Of a stretch of 64,000 nucleotides of DNA, positions 1 to 13,600 are shown one piece after another. The notes beneath the pieces are model-generated. The model had not been told where the DNA came from. It did not search any database and saw only the letters and a list, made by a program, of their open reading frames with translations. Positions within the stretch are counted from its first letter, which is position 1. Every line of letters begins with the position of its first letter. The stretch comes from Beaufortia kweichowensis (taxonomy: Eukaryota; Chordata; Actinopteri; Cypriniformes; Gastromyzontidae), in NCBI GenBank assembly GCA_019155185.1, contig CM032801.1, forward strand, positions 1,470,761 to 1,534,760, in the 5' to 3' direction. Made by a program: the position numbers and the translations under genes.

Positions 1-3000
1 CCAGTTTCATCTCTGCAATAGTGACATTTGCTGTTTATTTGCATTGACCCGAGATTCCTCAGAGCAGCTCTTTGCACACGCAATGAGAATACATGTGACC
101 CGACTGAACGTCAGACCTCTGGGAACGTTGCGATCTTAGAAAAGATGCCTTTCAGCTCCCAGCTGGTGTGGCCCTGCCGCTGCAATCAGAGATGGTATGA
201 GTTCTAATGCAATGCTCAAAAATGAGCCACACAAAAATGTTTACTAATATGGATACAATGACATCATCTTATGTAATACTGATGAATCAAGACAGTCTCA
301 ACATCAAGTCATCTAGCATTAGTCAGTGGTTGTGACCTAAGAGATCGGGAACCTGTTGCCATGTTTAGATTGTAGGTGGACTTGAGTTTACACACTGGAT
401 ATTCTCATCAGGACGGTCTCACCCTGTCAGATATGTCATTTGTTTATTTAGTGGAAATTACCTCACAATGACTGCTTGCTCTGATAGGCGGAAACATAAA
501 TATTTAGTTTCGTATTACATATGGTGATACAGGAAGAATACGACATGTATTGAAAATCTATATTTTCAGTGACAGATGGTGCTCTTTATATGGGTTTGTG
601 CAACAGTTAGTTCAGGTTCTCTAATCTGATTGGACGAGTGGCGTTCTATTATATAGGACCGATTTACTATTATGCATCACTCCACCACGACCATTTAAAC
701 GTTTGTTAAAGTTCCTCGCTGGAAATGTCACAGTGCCCAAATCGTGCAGTTGTGTTGCATTTCAAGTGTCAACTTTGTCTCAGATGTTTCTAAACAGAGA
801 AAACAATGTGGATTAGGGTAAATTTGATGAGAAATGTTTGAGTTCATATTAAAATATTCAATAATATTAACTTTTGATTGCAGACTTCTAAGCTCAGTTT
901 TGTGACATGGTTGAGATTTCTTTTGAAACTCTGATGGAGACATTTGTGAGACTTTTGGCTTTTTTCTCAAGAAAAATAAAAAAGTTTACAGGAGACTTCA
1001 GAAAAAGTTTCTTTCATCTCTTTATTTATTCTCATTGATGTCTAGCAGAAATAACTGGGTAAGCAAATATTGAAAAATAAATGATTGCAGAATGTATTTA
1101 TTACCAATATATTGAACCACCTGTTTATATTTTACTAAAGCCCTGTTGATAGAGTCCAGACATCCAAAAAATATCAGTCTATGGGTAGCTGACAAATAAA
1201 TATGTAACAGTGACCTATGGTGTGACAGCGAAAAATATACAAAAATATACAAATAGCATGAGAGATGTTTCTTCATTGTTGGAGTTACAAATAGGATAAG
1301 AAAGATTATTTGTTTTGTTTTTTTGTATGTCACACCGGACATTTGTCAGCTACCCCTATACACGAGTTATCCATTAAAAAACAATTATATATATACAAAA
1401 AAAACACACGTTTTTGAGAGGCAACGTACTTTGTAGGATTTTTGTGAATTAAAATGCCAAAAGCAACAATTCTCAACAAATGGAGAAGAGATGACTCTTT
1501 AAAAAACATAAAATAGTTATTTTAGTTTAATTTAGGGTATTTAAACCACCAAATATTGACATCTGAGTTATCAGTATGATGAAAACCTTTGGTGAAAACC
1601 TCTTATGGGCAGGTATTGAAACACGTATGTTAGTAACATGCAAGTCTTCCAAAAAGTTCTAGTCACATGTGATGAATTATAAACTGACAGCACACTTCAG
1701 AAGAGCAAAAGAGAGAGAGAGCTGCAGAACTGTGAGTGCTCATGACTGGCTTGAAACGCCTGTGGATTTACACTATATTCTATCTTAAGCAGGCCTCATT
1801 TCCTCTCAGCGTTTGTCCTTATTCTATAACGCTTTTTTCTTTTTTAGATGAGTTCTGTACAGTCTCAGATCCCCCAGACATTTTAATTGCGTCATTCAAG
1901 GTTTTTTCCCCTTTTTTAGTTCTGCTTTGCTTAAAGAACAGGGGCTTGGGGGTGGGCACAGACGTCATTCACTCATTGCGACATCTGATCTTCCTTTACA
2001 ACGTTATAACTTCTTTAAATGAAGATACTACTTAATAAATCCCTACCAATGTTTCTCGGAATTGCAGTGATATTATAAAGTAAGTATTGTGCGTCATGTT
2101 ATCATTTGTAAGATGAAATTATTTCCCTTTATAAATTAAATTATATTATGGATGCAGTTTAGCATGAGATTGTGTGCACATGACTGTGCATCAAATACAA
2201 TAAAAATAAAGTCCGTCCCTGTGTGCATCTGTATAGTTATATACACCAACAAAGAATATATGATAAAGTGTCCTGACATGGGCAACATTTACAGAATAAA
2301 ATTAAATAAATGTGCTCTGTATTCCTCCTGCAGTTAGGCAGTCGCTCTAGGTTAATATTTAACTAAAGATCACGACACAGTCAAAGTGTGCTGGAAGACG
2401 TTCAGAAAAAGCACATGATTTCATAAACACGCCATAAGGAAACACTCTTATCTCAGAAGAATCCAGATGTTTATTTACAGCATGATAACATGTGCGCTAA
2501 ACAATAAATAAATGCGTCAAAGCATAAAAGATTACAGTTAAACTGACAAACAGGCTAATCCTTCAGCGCTGTGTGACTGCCGACCTCTGTCCCCCCCACA
2601 CGACTCGTAAGATGTAAAAATAAAACGTAAATCCAGCCATTTTCTTTTAATATTAAGGGGAAAGCTGACAACGTGCATGTGAAAATAGTGCACATAACAA
2701 AAAGTTTTATTTCTGGAAAAAATAGATCCTGGTATTTTATTTGACAAAGCCATCTACCTTATCTGAAGTACAAATATACAATGAAGTAAATCTTGTTGAT
2801 ATTTTTACATTTAATATAAAAATGTAGCTATTCTATATTGTCAGTCATCTTAAAAACCTGATTTTGGATGATGTGTAAAAATCATACAACGGGGCGGTAA
2901 GGACTAGGCCAAAAAACATAACTGGTGTGAATTCTGAGACAGCAATGGCACTGATATATTTTAAGATATGTCTGTTCAAGTTGTTTGCGGTTAAGACAGC

Positions 3001-3114
3001 TCAAACATGCATTTTAGTCTGGGACAAGGCTTAAACCCTGTCCAAGAACCCACCCCATAGTGTTTCTGTCCTCCTTTCAGTTCTTTATACATGGCTGTAA
3101 ATTAAACCAAAACA

Positions 3115-3370
3115 TTAATCTGTTAACTGACAGTGTTCCACTGTTGGCTATTTCACTATTCACTTTAATATTCCATAGTTCAATTCTAATTATTTAAAAA
3201 AAAATCATCAACAATAAAAATGAAAGTAAATAATCAGCTATATATGGAAAGGTCTAAGACTCAAGAAAGAAAATTTGTTCAATTTTCATAACAAAAAACA
3301 AACTAAAAAAGTAATTAAAAATTGTAATGTTAATTTAATAAAAAATAAATAAATTAAAAAAATGTTTTGA
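3115..3370. mobile_element. TTAA MITE, truncated copy
   Basis: The copy starts TTAATCTGTTAACTG and shares the internal sequence of the complete copy that follows, but lacks the opposite terminal repeat. Confidence 0.6.
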
Positions 3371-3380
3371 TGTAAAACAA

Positions 3381-3758
3381 TTAACCTGTTAACCGTCACC
3401 ATTCCTCAAGAGGAACACCTATATTATTTCCCTATTCACTTTAATAGTTCATAGTTGAATTTCAGTCTAATCATGACAAACTATAAATTGATGGAAAAGT
3501 AAAAGACTCAGGATTAAATAACTGGCCAATTTTCATAACAATAAACATTAACAAAAATAATTAATAAAAAATGGTAATGTTACTGTAATTTATAAAAATA
3601 CTTTAAATTAATTTTTTTAGAAGACTTAAGTTTAAAAAAATATAATAATATATATTTTTATATATTATATTATAAAATATTATATATCTAAAAAATGTAG
3701 TTGAGATGCGCATTTTTATGTGTATATTCCATTTCTGCTGTGACAGTTATCAGGTTAA
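3381..3758 (+). mobile_element. TTAA-flanked MITE (piggyBac-like)
   Basis: The element begins TTAA CCTGTTAACCGTCAC and ends GTGACAGTTATCAGG TTAA. Terminal inverted repeats of about 15 bases begin CC and abut TTAA on both sides, the hallmark of piggyBac-type insertion. It has no coding capacity. Related copies lie at 17530-17838 and 40686/49038, with a fragment at 56030-56235. Confidence 0.75.
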
Positions 3759-6700
3759 AATTAAAAATGTAAAAAGAATAGTTTTTATTTTCATGTGTAT
3801 GCTAAATATGTGCAGTAACAGTTATTAGGTTTAGTTAATCACACCAAACTGGATTGGAACCATCATCACAAGTCTGTCTGTACCCTGTCCTGACTTTTTT
3901 TGCTGGTCACATAAGGTTACAGCAGTAAAGCGAGAAGCCTATAAACACGTGGGGTCAGCCACATGCTGCCGGTGACCAGCGAGTCAGTTAGCTCTAAAAA
4001 CCTTCCTATGATCAAAAACACTAGAGAGCAGAACCGAGAGAACGAGCGAGAGAGAGAGAGAGTGAGATGGTTTATTGTGAACTGTTCTCTGCCTGGCATG
4101 ATGTCAAGGGCAGACTGCCAAGGTACTACTTTTCACTTGCCTGACGTGAGTGATGCGGGTGGGGGTGTGGTGAGGGGGGGCCGTCTGCGTCAGTCGTCCG
4201 CCTGGGACTCCCCTGCCTGAGGTGGGAAGAGCATGTGTTTTTTATCTAAGGAAAGGGCTGTGGCTGGGCTAGGACGGTGATGCAGAGGTACAGACGGATG
4301 GACGGACAGGAAGACATACAGACAGACAGACAGACTCAACAACAACAAAAAAAATCAGATTTTGTTTTGCAATCATAAACAACTAAACTCAAAACTGCTG
4401 GACTTGTTAGAGTCACATCCAGTTTTGCATTTACACAAAACCTGCATAATCGCCACAACTTCTGTGTCGCATGTATACACTATACAGTCACATACAAGAG
4501 AGTCATAATAGGGGATTTTAAGTTTCTTTTTTACAAGAATGAACAGAACTGAATACAATGAAATGCACAGGCATACTCCAGCATATGTTAACAAATGTAT
4601 ACAGTAGATTTACAGTAACTCTCGACAAACACGCAGTGACTTCCATGGAAAGGTAATTTGCATTATTTCCACTCTCATGACTGTGGTCATTAGGAGGAAA
4701 GGGAACGGGCTATAAATGTCTGGCTGAGATAGAGATAAGAGACCGCTATAGCTTTATCCTCCCCTGACAAGAGTAAGGTAAGGCCTCGTCCATCACCAAA
4801 TCACAGCCAAGTTAATCAGAATGATGTGCTGTACATATAACTGTGTGTCTGTGCAGCATTACTGTGGTCAGGAAACTCAGATACTTTGGAAATGGTCAGT
4901 AAGTTTTTCTTCACTGTAATTGATGTGTGCAGGACTTACAATAACAAATTAAAAACGTTATCAAATTAGCATTTTACAGTAAGTAGCTCAAAGTGAAAGA
5001 ATGAAATGAACCTATTAATTTATTACCTTGTCTCATGTAAATCATCACTTTTAAGGCTTAATTCAGTGTGGTCATTTACTGGCAGTGTATCTTGTGCTAC
5101 ACAGCAAGATAGACTACACAGCGACGCTTTAGAAGAACCATTTTGGTTCTCCAAAGAACAATTCACTGAAAGGTTATTAAAAGAACCATTTCTTTATAAC
5201 TTTTAATAGTGTAAAAAAAAATTCAACTACCAACAAAAAACTTTTGTAAAACTTTTGTAACACACTCATTCTCTATACTGGCATGTTAGATTTAGAATGT
5301 TGGGATCATTAAAGTATCGCAAGAGCGTTTCGAGACATACAATGGAAATTATGTTTTTTCAATTTGAAGGAGATGAATAAACATCTGCAAAAACCACCAC
5401 AACAGCATCCTATTTTTACCTATATTTCATAACAAATGTCATCTTTAAAATCTACTAAAACAGAACACTCACAAATATTACTTTGGGTTTTTTCTTTAAA
5501 AAAGTAAATAAAGGTGTTAGTCCTTACACATTTTAATTAATTTATCATTCTGTAAAAAAACAGAACTGTACAATCATAGATAAGGTACTGTTCTGTCAAG
5601 GGCCAAAGATGCTTATTTTTACCCAGTCACATCTGGAGAATTCCTGAATCCAGCAGAGCACTGGGACCTAAACATGATCTGATGAGAACAACAGACGCAC
5701 TCTCTGCTTTTGGACATTCCTCTCATACAGTAAGGTCAGAATAATGCTCCGTATATTTCAATGTAGTGAGACTGACATCATCACAAAAACAGGGTGCTGA
5801 GTAACAGGTCAATAATGTGCTCATCCCATTGAAACTACATAAGAGATTTCACAAGAGATTTCTGCCTAGGTTTTCTAGCTGAAATGTATTTAAGGCGCTC
5901 AGTAATGAAGACTAGTGCTATTTATTCAATTTTTGCATTCATAAAGCTGAGCTTAATACACAACATAAAGGCACATCCAACCAAACGTTAAAAAACAACA
6001 AGACTCTGCAAGTGCCCCGACTCTTAAAGTGTATCTGGACATGTGGCTGTAAGATTTTCTGTGTTTCTGGCTGAGTGCTGAATGTATGTCACATGAGCAG
6101 TTTATTGACTGCTGTTTAGTGAAAAGCTGTTTGAATGGGAATTCACCAAGATGATTAAATGACATCCAGCTGAGGGAGGAAGTGTCTTGGGTGAGCGTTT
6201 CCTGCATGATAATGAAGTGTTCTTCATCGAGTTAAGCACTCTGTAGATGGACTGTCAGATCACATTAGTGTTGGCCTGGAATAGCCTCAAAAACGGACAC
6301 TGTAAAGGAGCACATCACACACACCCACACACTCACGCCATAGATCATACACTGGGGTATCCACTGTCAGCACGACATACAGTACAACAGCGCGCTGTTG
6401 TCTGCTTGACCCACAAAAAGCCTTCATAAGACTAAATAGTTTAACTTTAGATGTCATCTGTTGGAGGGGTGAAAGGTTTTTCACTATACAATCTTGTCAA
6501 GAACATGACTGGGTCATGTACTTTTTCTTTCTATTGATTTAGAAAGATATATTTTATTTTGCATTAAGAAAATGAAACCTATTTTTTTTTTTTAGAGATT
6601 TTACATTGTGACAATATTTTTATGACAAGCATATTTCCTTTAAATCTCACTGGCATACTGCAAACATATAGTAATAGAATATTTAACTGTAAAGTTATAA

Positions 6701-7878
6701 GCAATTATCCTTTATGCTGATTTAAACAATAAATAAAAATGATTCTATTACATAAAGTACAAAAGTGACTTTATAACAGTAATCAGATTTAAACAGAGAA
6801 TTAGATAACTCATTCTGACACCTTACTGTGGCATCAGATCAAAAATCAATAATTTATTAAAAAACTGTAACATTACATCAAACAGTCAAAATTACACTAA
6901 TGGAAATTTAAGAGGAAAATGTGTTTAAAGGACACTATACATAAACAGGCCTCGTGCAAAATCTATCGTTATTCTTTTAATTTCAGAATTATATTTGATC
7001 TATTAAAATCTTCAGGAAAAAAGCCATGATAAAAAAACTTTTTCATAATACTATTCCACAAATTAAAGCCTATGAAAGTAATCAATGAATTAAAATGATT
7101 GAAAATCAATGCTTTATTGTTGCAAGCGCAGTGATCTGCTGATATCAGCAGTCCTACAGACAGCAGTGAGAAGGCCGATATCAGCACTGTCTCTGAGAGA
7201 TGCTCCAATGACACCAGACGCAAGATCACTTCAATACACAAGCCATCTCTTCATCATACCACCGCTCTACACTCATATCACAAAGAGAATATTACTGATG
7301 GAGAATAACAATAACTCCATACAGTTAGAGTCTCATGTTTAAATCTTACTTTAACTTTTTTCTTTAATTTTCTCTCTTTCTGTCTGTCTTCATTCGTTCT
7401 GATATGACAAAAAATAATTATATTATATTGTATTATATTGTATTGTATTGTATAAATGTTTTTCTGTAACACACCATGCACCATATTAACGTTAAGTAAC
7501 ACAATACATCTTATAATCAAATGATAAACTGACTGTTATTTTGCATAGCAGTAATTTTGCACAGTCACACATTTAATTTTGTAAAATCAAAATAAGTAAA
7601 AAATAAAACATAAATTCACAATAGCTTGTGTACAGCACATTTTCCTGACAGCGAAGCAAAAGAAATCGACTATTAAACAGAAACACATCACACACATTAA
7701 ATCACACATCAAGTCTGAATAGCAGCACCATTTAGATGTTTCATGTGTGCAGATATCATAACAGCATTGTGTATTTTGAATTTGCTCATTATGTTTTATG
7801 GTACATGTGTGTGCATGTGTTTGTATGCGTGTGTGTCTTAGTTGTGCATGTGTGTTGTGTGAGTGTGTGTCCATATGC

Positions 7879-7880
<2 letters not shown>

Positions 7881-7918
<38 letters not shown>
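7881..7918. repeat. (TG)n microsatellite
   Basis: About 19 TG units, preceded by 80 bases of degenerate TG-rich sequence. The overlapping open frames are artefacts of the repeat. Confidence 0.95.
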
Positions 7919-7920
<2 letters not shown>

Positions 7921-9739
7921 CTGTATGTAGGCATGTTGTCTGTGAATGTGTATTTACTCACTTTGCTTTTCACACTTTTCTTTCTTTTATATATTTAATG
8001 TATTGCTTATAGCAAATATGTTTCCTGTACAGCTACTTTGTAATAATGCAAAATGTTAAAAGCGCTATACAAATAAAGCAGAGAAAATAACTCCAAACAC
8101 AGTACAGTAACATTATTCTGCCATGATATCCATCATAAGATCTCGACTATTCCTACATGTACATTTTCAGCAACTGCTGTGCACTGTGGGAAACATTATT
8201 TGAGGTTAAACACAATAATTCCTGCATGTAAAGCTCTGCACAATTATTACAGTGCCATATAAACTACTTCATTCAAATAGTGTGCTGTGGCATCAAATCA
8301 AAGCAAGCAAGAAACAGCACTGCTGCTCTGAATATGTGTGACTTGTTACTGTTACTATTATTTTTACATTGTGAAACCAACATGGTTCCCCTTTTCCACA
8401 CAAAACATGAATTGTCATTTGAGGATTGTTTTAGCAAGTTACAAACTGTGAATTGGTGGGACAAGTGCAGTGCATTCTCAATAGACCAGCTTAATGAAGT
8501 CTTTACAAAAAATTCTTAAAGTATAGTTTTTATGAAGAAAAACAACTCTAGGTTATTTTATTTCATTTGCATATGACGTGTGTACACTAGCATTCTGTTT
8601 CTAGTAGCATTTTCACATGCAAATGAATACAATCTGTAAGGTTAGCAATATGGGCATACCTGTAGTTAAAAGCAACGGAGCTAAAATAAGTTTGTGATGT
8701 TTTCTTAGCATGTCACCTAGATGTATCAGGGTCAGAAAATGCCACAAGCCAAAAATGCAGTCACTGTCACAATTCACAAAAAAGTCCCCCAAATTCATCC
8801 TAAATAACACACATGGGTTTCATTTATAACAAAATCTCAATCTTATTATTAAACTTTTATCACGTATGTGAAGTGATAATGTTATTGTGTTTGGCATTAA
8901 AAGATGAGACACAATGTTATGAAAAATATACACCAAGATAAAGGCAAAACAACAACCCTGAATTTAACTCCAAATAAAATGTACTTCCCCCTAATTTCTG
9001 ACACGTAATTTCAGTCTGATGAATGAAAACACTTTCACACCTGTAAACTTAACTTTGACACCCTACGTTTTCAACCGATGCATGTGCACAATCATGTCTC
9101 TCATTAAGAAGAAAATATCTGCTTAAAGCAGAGTGTAATAGTACTATTAGTAAATGCTGCTCCACAACAACATTACCCAAAGGACACATATTGCTCTACT
9201 AAAGCTTCAGGCTGTTACAGGTAATGAAGGACTCAATTCATTATCATGTCGTTTTTACAAACAGGTCTATTGTTTAGTCTCTGCATTTCTTGGCTTACTC
9301 CTGCATTAGATTACTCCAAAAATTAACATTCCAGCAGACACAGGCTGACTATCTAGTGTTTAGTCTCTATGCCTTTTACATGGAAATCACGAAACACAAC
9401 GTGCCAATGAAGTTTAGTGTCACACTTTTTTAATCCAAAAGACAAGTACCCTCTCCAAAATATATGTCCCCACCCAGCATTCACAAACTGAGCAGAAACA
9501 CACATTACAGGTGATGAAAAAACAGCAAGTTAACTGTAAATGAACTAAATTATATTATAAATGAACAAAACTTTGCAGCCATTGCTCTAATACTGTATCC
9601 TAAGCTTAATGTTGGAAAATAAAGGAAACCAAAAGTTTATCATGTATAAAATCAGTGCAAGTTGTATGCAACACAAAAATTATAAGACGTACAGACGCGT
9701 TGGTTACTAGTAAGCAAGGGAAATAACAAGTACACCTAC

Positions 9740-9803
9740 TTGAACCAAGAAAACAGTCCGTAAACCTTCGGAAACAGCTTGTTGAAGGCGGACCATCTTC
9801 CAT
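9740..9803 (-). CDS. pde10a: pde10a first coding exon, PDE10A2-type N-terminus (partial gene)
   Basis: This is the N-terminal exon of phosphodiesterase 10A, the dual cAMP/cGMP hydrolase best known from striatal neurons. The ATG is at 9803-9801. The 21 complete codons begin MEDGPPSTSCFRRFTDCF, closely matching the mammalian PDE10A2 start (MEDGPSNNASCFRRLTECF, from memory). The mammalian palmitoylated Cys11 and PKA target Thr16 correspond to Cys10 and Thr15 here, with the RRxT kinase context kept. Family knowledge says the palmitate anchors the isoform to membranes and PKA phosphorylation prevents it. The exon ends in phase 1 at a GTAGGT donor (9739-9738). All catalytic and GAF domains lie outside the window to the left. 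A second ATG in another frame (9796) is overlapped and less likely. The assignment is strong despite the short length because the motif is distinctive. Confidence 0.87.
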
Positions 9804-10300
9804 GTCTGACCGCAAGCGAGTAATGATAACTCTTGATCTGACGTGCCTCTGCTTTAATGTAGTCCGGCTGCTAGAAATGAAATGATCCGGATGACATGAA
9901 AGCGCGCAAAGACGCCAGAAAACGCCGTAGTTTACGCGCCCCGTAGTAACGTAGACGCGCCCAGTCCTCTCAAATTATAATGTTATAAATGAAGCAAAAA
10001 AGCGCACGGATCTGGACTCGGCTCGAGCCGGAGAGCGGTACTGATAGCGGCGGCGTTCGCGCGTCTCCTCCCGACCGCGCGCACACTGGCGCAGCTGCTC
10101 GTCTCCGGACTGCTGGAGCGTGTTTGTCTCACATCAGTGTTTCCCCACTGCTCAGGGGGGGCTTGAGGGCGTCATTTCTCAGGGTTGTACGTCCTCTTAT
10201 TTTATAGCGTCGAGGCAGGACGTTGGGGGAATGAATATGGAAGCGGCGCGTAAAGAAAGATGAGCATTCTATGTCATTATTTATTCTCCATTACACAGAA
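9804..10300 (-). promoter_or_regulatory. pde10a: CpG-rich promoter of the short pde10a isoform
   Basis: CpG dinucleotides are dense between about 9895 and 10260, unlike the AT-rich flanks, and the block sits directly upstream of the MEDGP exon on the minus strand. A TATA-like TTTATAAC lies on the minus strand near 9980-9990, which would place a start about 150 bases before the ATG. Upstream of the island come a perfect CRE (10536-10543) and a TG/CG alternating tract (10560-10600). The island is seen in the sequence; its promoter function is inferred from position. Confidence 0.6.
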
Positions 10301-10535
10301 ACATGCTGCTAGCGGTTTGTTTCTGACAACAGTAGCGACTGGATTTTTCTTTTTCGTTTCTAGAGCTTACAATGTGTGAGACATAATGTATTTTAACGTA
10401 TAATGTACTGTTTAGCGCGTAATATTTTTATTTGCGCATAAAATTATACTGTCAGTTGCCGCAAACGCCCATATTCAGATAAGAGAACAGCAGAAGTAAA
10501 AAATCAACTGTGAGCTGCTGCACACTGACGTGCTC

Positions 10536-10543
10536 TGACGTCA
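10536..10543. promoter_or_regulatory. Perfect CRE palindrome (TGACGTCA)
   Basis: A full palindromic CREB/ATF site lies about 730 bases upstream of the pde10a MEDGP start codon, with a half site TGACG at 10526-10530 just before it. The gene downstream degrades cAMP, so a negative feedback loop is possible, but this is inference. Confidence 0.5.
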
Positions 10544-10557
10544 GCGCGCGTCAGCGA

Positions 10558-10559
<2 letters not shown>

Positions 10560-10598
<39 letters not shown>

Positions 10599-10600
10599 CG
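10560..10600. repeat. (TG)n(CG)n alternating tract
   Basis: About 14 TG units run directly into five CG units. Pure alternating purine-pyrimidine sequence with a CG block is the classic Z-DNA-prone composition. It lies 17 bases from the CRE and upstream of the pde10a CpG island. Confidence 0.9.
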
Positions 10601-13600
10601 TTTTGGCACAGCTTACTAATGAAAAACTACTGCTGCAGAAGAGACGACGACGAAATCATAATATATGGAAAAAAAATACGAAAAACACATATTATATTTT
10701 TTCTCAGCAAAATATGCGTGTGATATTTTCCTTAAGGTGCATCTTTGAAAATCCATTGTTAAAAAATTATTTTATACATATACATTTATCTACATAAAAT
10801 TATTTTATCATTTCTCAAGTTCATTAAAATATGATTTAAACAATAATAAAACATAATATATGGAAGCATAATAAGAAGCATGCCATTGTAAAATGACTGT
10901 ATTAATGTAAAAATTAGTATTTTTTAGTACTTTATTTTTATTTTATTGTATGCTATTAAAGAAATAAAAACAAGCAAATATGCCTGAAATTTAAACTTCA
11001 TCACAGGTTAATATGCTTATGTATATATATTGCCAATATGGCTTTAAAAAAATATAAAGTTTTTTTTTAAATATTTGAATAAGAGTGCTGTTGCTTGCAA
11101 AAGCCATTTTTCTTCAGCTTCCTCAACCTACCAAATGAATCAGCTTTATAGCCTAAGGTTTTGAAAAATACTACAACTTATATTTATGGAAATAAAATTG
11201 CACTTCCATGCAAAAAACCCCTTTTACATCACTGTTTTCACAAGCATTGTTTCACACTTTGAGTGGTTTCAGATTGTTGCTGCAGAATGGCTTGAAGACG
11301 TTTGTAGCTTCAGTTCTGTATAATTATTACAGGAGTTGGGTTTCTTTTCCACAGTTCTTTTTTACTCTGAGGTTTACTCAAAGGATTTCCTGTATCATTC
11401 TGACGTCCCATTGACGTCTTTTGGAATTACACTTTTCCAAAACTTTAATATTTCTTCATCTGGTGACTGAGCATTCAGACTTGAGTTGGTGGATAAAATA
11501 ACAGCTTGCAAAATGTTTCTTCATTTGGTAAGAACTTTGCATGATACATGGTTTATATATGAAATAGACTTGCTTATAATTCTTTAAGAAAGTTTAAGAA
11601 ACTAGTTTACCACAAATTCAGACCTGAGAATAATACAGTAGGCTTTTTTGTAATGTGACTCCTTACAAAATCATTATTGCTATTTATGTTGCTTTCAGTT
11701 ATGTATATCAGTGTAAATATTACTGCAGCATTTTCTCATGGAGATCATGAAGAATCTGCTTATTCAGCGGGCAATGACTGTGCAAGAAATATTTTTTTCA
11801 TGATATTACTGTCGGGTGAAATACAGTCAGTAACATACTCAGATATTATTTGCAATATCATGTTATTGTCTAATAGAGAATGTAATATTTTAATTGCACT
11901 GTATTCTTCTGAACATAATTGCACAAATTTAGATTACTTTAATTTGTACTTCTGCAATATATACAAGGTATTCTTTTTTCTCTCTTTTTGCTGAGATATT
12001 TATTGTTCTTTGACTTTTCTTTGTCTTTGAGTTTGCCTTTAACTTCCCTATTGACTATGTTCATAATGACATGTTAGCTTACTGCTTTCTCCATGACACT
12101 TACTGTATAATCATTTTTTTAAATACTAGAATATGTAACAATAAATGTTTTAAACAGCACTAGCTAACATTGCTAGTAATAGTATATATGTTGCATACTT
12201 ACGTAAGTGTTGTCCAATTATAATATCAGAATTAAATATTGTTAAGATACTATTTAAAACCAATGTTGTATAAAGCCTAGCTGACGTCTGGTATCAAATA
12301 AAAAGATCAAATATTGCTTCTGGTTCATTTAATACACTGGAATATGAATGTCAATTGTGCATTTGCACATTGTTGCAAATGTAGTTGGTCAAAGGTTGCA
12401 CACTGTTCAAAATAAGTAAAGTACAGAATTTAGTATGATTGTATGCATTATAATGCCAATATTATTACCTATACTTGTCAATAGACCATTTTAATGAACT
12501 TTAAGATGTCAAATGTTAAACATACTTTAGCCTTTGTTAACATTTACGTGCCTGCCTTGGACATCATTATATTTTACAATGTATGGGGAATAAGTTTGAA
12601 ACAAATCAGATCTTTTTAGCACATCTAGAGAGGTGTCCTGATCAATTGTCTATCAAATGTTAAAAGAAGACCGATCATTTAAACCTACTGTAACTTAACA
12701 TAAACAAGGTCTTCCAACCAGAACCTCTGTGCAGGACCTCTCTGATTCACAACCTCATCTCTTTAGCCACACAACCACACTGTAAATAGCCATGTATACC
12801 CTGGCAGAGCGAATTATAGGGTAATAACCATATGAAGGAACCTGCCCTGCAACACAGTAAGACGCCACATCAGAAGAGACCAGCAGTGACGTGGGTGGGG
12901 AGCTCAGCACTGATGAATGCTGATCCATTAAGAAAATGTAAATGTCAGTCAGGACTTTGTGGATAACACATAAAAAGAGTCATTTTACAGCTACCTCTTT
13001 TTCCCATTTCTAACCACCCAGTGTTTAGAGCCTAAAGGCAGAGGGAATATTCACGGACCAGGCTGTGGTTCTTATGTCATGCGGTTTTTAGGGTTTTCCT
13101 AAGCTTTGTATGTTCAAGTGGTATTACTCTCAACATCTGCAAGCTTAGAGCTTCTGGAAATTAAGATTTGTATATGTACGTATGACTTTTATTGGGATCT
13201 GGAAAACAAAAGAATTTCGTATTAAATGTAGAAGTTACGCATTGATCCAACTGAAATCTAAACAATTAATTACAATAAAAAATAAACACTTAAAATGATT
13301 AAAAGTTGTTTAAAATAATTTATAAAAGAATAGAATATGAGGGGTTTAGATTTTGCATTCGTTGAGTTTTTATTGTAATAATCCAAAACTTCAACTGTAC
13401 GTCAAAGTACGCCATTAGCTTTTATTTTACATCACAGATGTGAATTACTGCTAGTTAGGTGCAGGTGGTTCTTAAAGAGTGGATTCTCTTTCTAGAGAGC
13501 ATTTTATTAAACAAAAATTTGGACAGGCCAGTGTTCTCAAGATAAGTAATTAATATTTTTGTCCTTTTAATTTAAATTATATCATTGCATTTAGATGTAT

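Larger units (their letters stand above)
1..9739 (-). other. pde10a: pde10a intron after the MEDGP first exon (partial)
   Basis: This stretch lies downstream, on the minus strand, of the pde10a first exon at 9740-9803. I see no second exon: the conserved start of the shared exon 2 (LTDEKV in the human protein) does not appear in any frame I read, so the intron continues past the left edge. A very long first intron is usual for PDE10A. It holds TTAA-flanked MITE copies (3115-3758), a purine-rich GA tract near 4045-4062, a palindromic AGAACC-type repeat (about 5120-5215) and a GT microsatellite (7881-7918). Short open frames here are repeat-derived or have no coding character. Confidence 0.6.

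Noticed and set aside
7587..7998. Several overlapping open frames over the TG-rich tract
   Set aside because: They are repeats of CA/TG read as HTHT or CVCV and have no protein character.
9736..9796. Alternative start MVRLQQAVSEGLRTVF in another frame of the pde10a exon
   Set aside because: The overlapping MEDGP frame matches the known PDE10A N-terminus and its regulatory residues; the second frame matches nothing I know.
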